A stretch of DNA of 23,822 nt from Ruminococcaceae bacterium UBA1425. Its GTDB lineage: Bacteria; Bacillota; Clostridia; Oscillospirales; Acutalibacteraceae. The notes beneath the pieces are model-generated. The model saw only the letters and a list, made by a program, of their open reading frames with translations, made no database searches and had not been told where the DNA came from. The first letter of the stretch is position 1. Each line of letters begins with the position of its first letter. Shown here one piece after another: positions 23,301 through 23,822 of this stretch. The stretch is taken from contig DCUB01000029.1 in NCBI GenBank assembly GCA_002329365.1, positions 1-23,822 on the forward strand. Reading direction: 5' to 3'. A program made the translations under genes and the position numbers.

Positions 23301-23667
23301 ACTCCTTTTTCAGCCTTGAAAGGAGTCTTACAAGCAAATCGGGCTTTTGCAGCAGAGGCTCGCCGCCGCTTAAGGTTACTCCGCCGCCTGTCGCACCGTA
23401 GTAATCCCTGTCGCGGTTGACTACCCGCATAATATCGTCAACGGAGTAGTCCTTTGTGCTTTCGCCGCCGTTTAACGACAGTGTTTCGGGATTCTGACAC
23501 CAAAGGCATCTCAGCCCGCAGCCTCCGAAAAACACTGTGGTGCGGATTCCTGCTCCGTCGTGCACACAGGTGCGCTGGATTTTTACAACCTTAAATTTGT
23601 CCGGCGAAGGTTTTTTTAAAGCTGTTCTTTCGGCGACATCGGTCATAAGCATTGCTTCCATTGCCAT
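20332..23667 (-). CDS. Glycyl radical enzyme fused to its radical-SAM activating enzyme
   Basis: One continuous 1111-aa frame. Residues about 25-265 are a radical-SAM activase: HDGAGIRTTVF, the iron-sulfur motif C50-x3-C54-x2-C57 in GGCGLRCLWCQNPE, VTLSGGEPLLQ (98-107) and VFFVDIKTA. Residues about 270-1111 are a full glycyl radical enzyme with the catalytic thiol IIGC710VEPP and the glycyl radical loop VRVAG1088YCAYF. The GCVE type is shared with dehydratase and lyase members rather than with pyruvate formate-lyase, but neighbouring residues (PASDDHFGNTD) match no subfamily I know, so the substrate is unknown. The activase part lacks the extra ferredoxin-like cysteine cluster. C772-P-Y-C775 is an unusual CxxC. 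ATG at 23667 is used; ATG at 23661 has better spacing from GGGG. The protein is cytosolic and strictly anaerobic. Confidence 0.95.
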   Translation of the reverse strand: MAMEAMLMTDVAERTALKKPSPDKFKVVKIQRTCVHDGAGIRTTVFFGGCGLRCLWCQNPETLSLNGGESTKDYSVDDIMRVVNRDRDYYGATGGGVTLSGGEPLLQKPDLLVRLLSRLKKESVNTAVETTLNVPWQTVEKVMPYVDVFFVDIKTAGGEEQHKRLTGNDGRLIRENMEKLAKTEAKIIFRMVMVPGCNDTDEQIERAAGLLKSVGHDSIELLKYNNMYEEKAKKFGLDVPLLGITDEQAEAAVDRGLLMFRRSGIMAFYVRLNIIGRTSEFTQRVLDIQQDIRDAGRALCMEAGRLKTEYYKKNGFNKPTHIHRAERLKYVLENKTVTVWPKEILVGNFTAKRCAGQVWEEQYGILDAIFLHRIEKQTPVSFQCSAGEKYYFYTRIFPFWLSHSVFSKVNAKPADFLAMLGRSSEMIAGFQNNLAAIAHFIPNYVRILELGTTGLIKELEQTAKDHPENNQDFYKGAVIGLEALANWADRYSAALKCLAKTEKDAKRKAELEKMAEICKRVPRYPARTFHEALQCIVFIQIACCIEAYENAVSFGRLDQILYPYYKADLEAGRITYDEAKELLCLFVLKMDECILVNDGDSFLNVAKLFETLSTDQALTFGGCDKDGNDATNDLTYMFIDACELQPLAVNMCARINKNSPDKYLERLAEIYINGCPMPEMFSDEEYIEAIMRKYPSTTIENARNYSIIGCVEPPASDDHFGNTDSANVNVVLPMLQAIKGQKYDLWNHSNKEYIEKIATKVVERAFAPRKKCPYCRTFTKYYEKVEEKRKVRRGMYNYNPPKSMEELLENYQQRLNEVTTSILLDQQKIIMVLGKDFTTPLASSMFKNCVKTGKDAYEGGTFYKSSGIQAVGITDVADSLYAIDELVFKQKKYTLPDIIKAIDSNFEGEENQKIREDLLSVPKFGDDSSPEPAKWVSKTMEMYCKALASVPSCDRDGVYSAGYYALNVNDRYGLKTQAIPSGRLKGVPLANSITPHYGMEESDLLSSLNSMSQVNFKDYAPNGATATLHIDAALFPGREGIKNLAAMFKTFLTKGGMQFQPNIISRNLLIDAYNNPDKYKYLMVRVAGYCAYFNELSDDLKKVIINRTCYS

Positions 23668-23777
23668 TCACCCCTTGTATTCTGATCCGCTGAATATGAA
23701 TTTGCTGCAAATATACAATAAAGACGAAATACAAAGAAAAGGAAGACGGAAAAACAACCCGTTATACATACACCGTA

Positions 23778-23806
23778 ATTTTACACTATTTTTCTGGAAA
23801 TGTCAA
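23778..23806 (-). promoter_or_regulatory. Promoter of the glycyl radical fusion gene
   Basis: TTGACA (23801-23806), 17 bases, TAAAAT (23778-23783). The predicted start near 23771 gives a leader of about 100 bases with no strong structure seen. The gene appears monocistronic, with its own terminator at 20286-20321. Confidence 0.8.
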
Positions 23807-23822
23807 TAAATGTGCAGTCGAA

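Overview
This 23.8 kb window looks like a chromosome segment from an anaerobic Clostridia-type Firmicute, probably a gut Ruminococcaceae/Oscillospirales relative. The reasons are strong Shine-Dalgarno sites, sigma-A promoters, many TTG starts, an L10-leader upstream of rplJ-rplL, an EpsG-type polymerase, and an oxygen-sensitive glycyl radical enzyme. Species cannot be fixed from the sequence alone. I saw no tRNA, rRNA, CRISPR array or transposase gene.

Positions 1-12,990 hold one long minus-strand exopolysaccharide/capsule operon, read from a promoter at 12960-12988. In transcription order it encodes: a FlaA1/CapD-type nucleotide-sugar dehydratase/epimerase; two GT4 enzymes (EpsD-like and EpsF-like); a divergent GT-B-like protein; a GT2; an EpsG-type polymerase; a GT32; a GT4; a hexapeptide acyltransferase; two GT2; and a GT4 cut by the window edge. 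That is nine or more glycosyltransferases with acetylation and polymerisation. The priming transferase, flippase and chain-length regulator are not here and would be expected beyond position 1. A ~210 bp MITE-like element with 15 bp inverted ends sits exactly at the stop codon of one GT2 gene.

Positions 13,146-14,825 hold a short AraC-type regulator divergent from a 104-aa protein of unknown function, with two promoters overlapping on one palindrome, followed by a 187-aa helical protein of unknown function. Positions 14,867-16,100 hold rplJ-rplL with a promoter, an L10 leader and a leader terminator, detached from rplKA and rpoBC. Positions 16,133-17,672 hold a lipoprotein gene followed by a PduL-type phosphotransacylase.

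Positions 17,707-20,224 hold a secreted PAP-like metallophosphoesterase divergent from a secreted beta-lactamase-fold protein whose catalytic Ser is replaced by Cys. Positions 20,286-23,806 hold the most unusual gene: a single 1111-aa polypeptide joining a radical-SAM glycyl-radical-enzyme activase (N-terminal) to a complete glycyl radical enzyme (C-terminal), with its own promoter and terminator. Normally these are two separate proteins, and this fusion is the best candidate for a new system.
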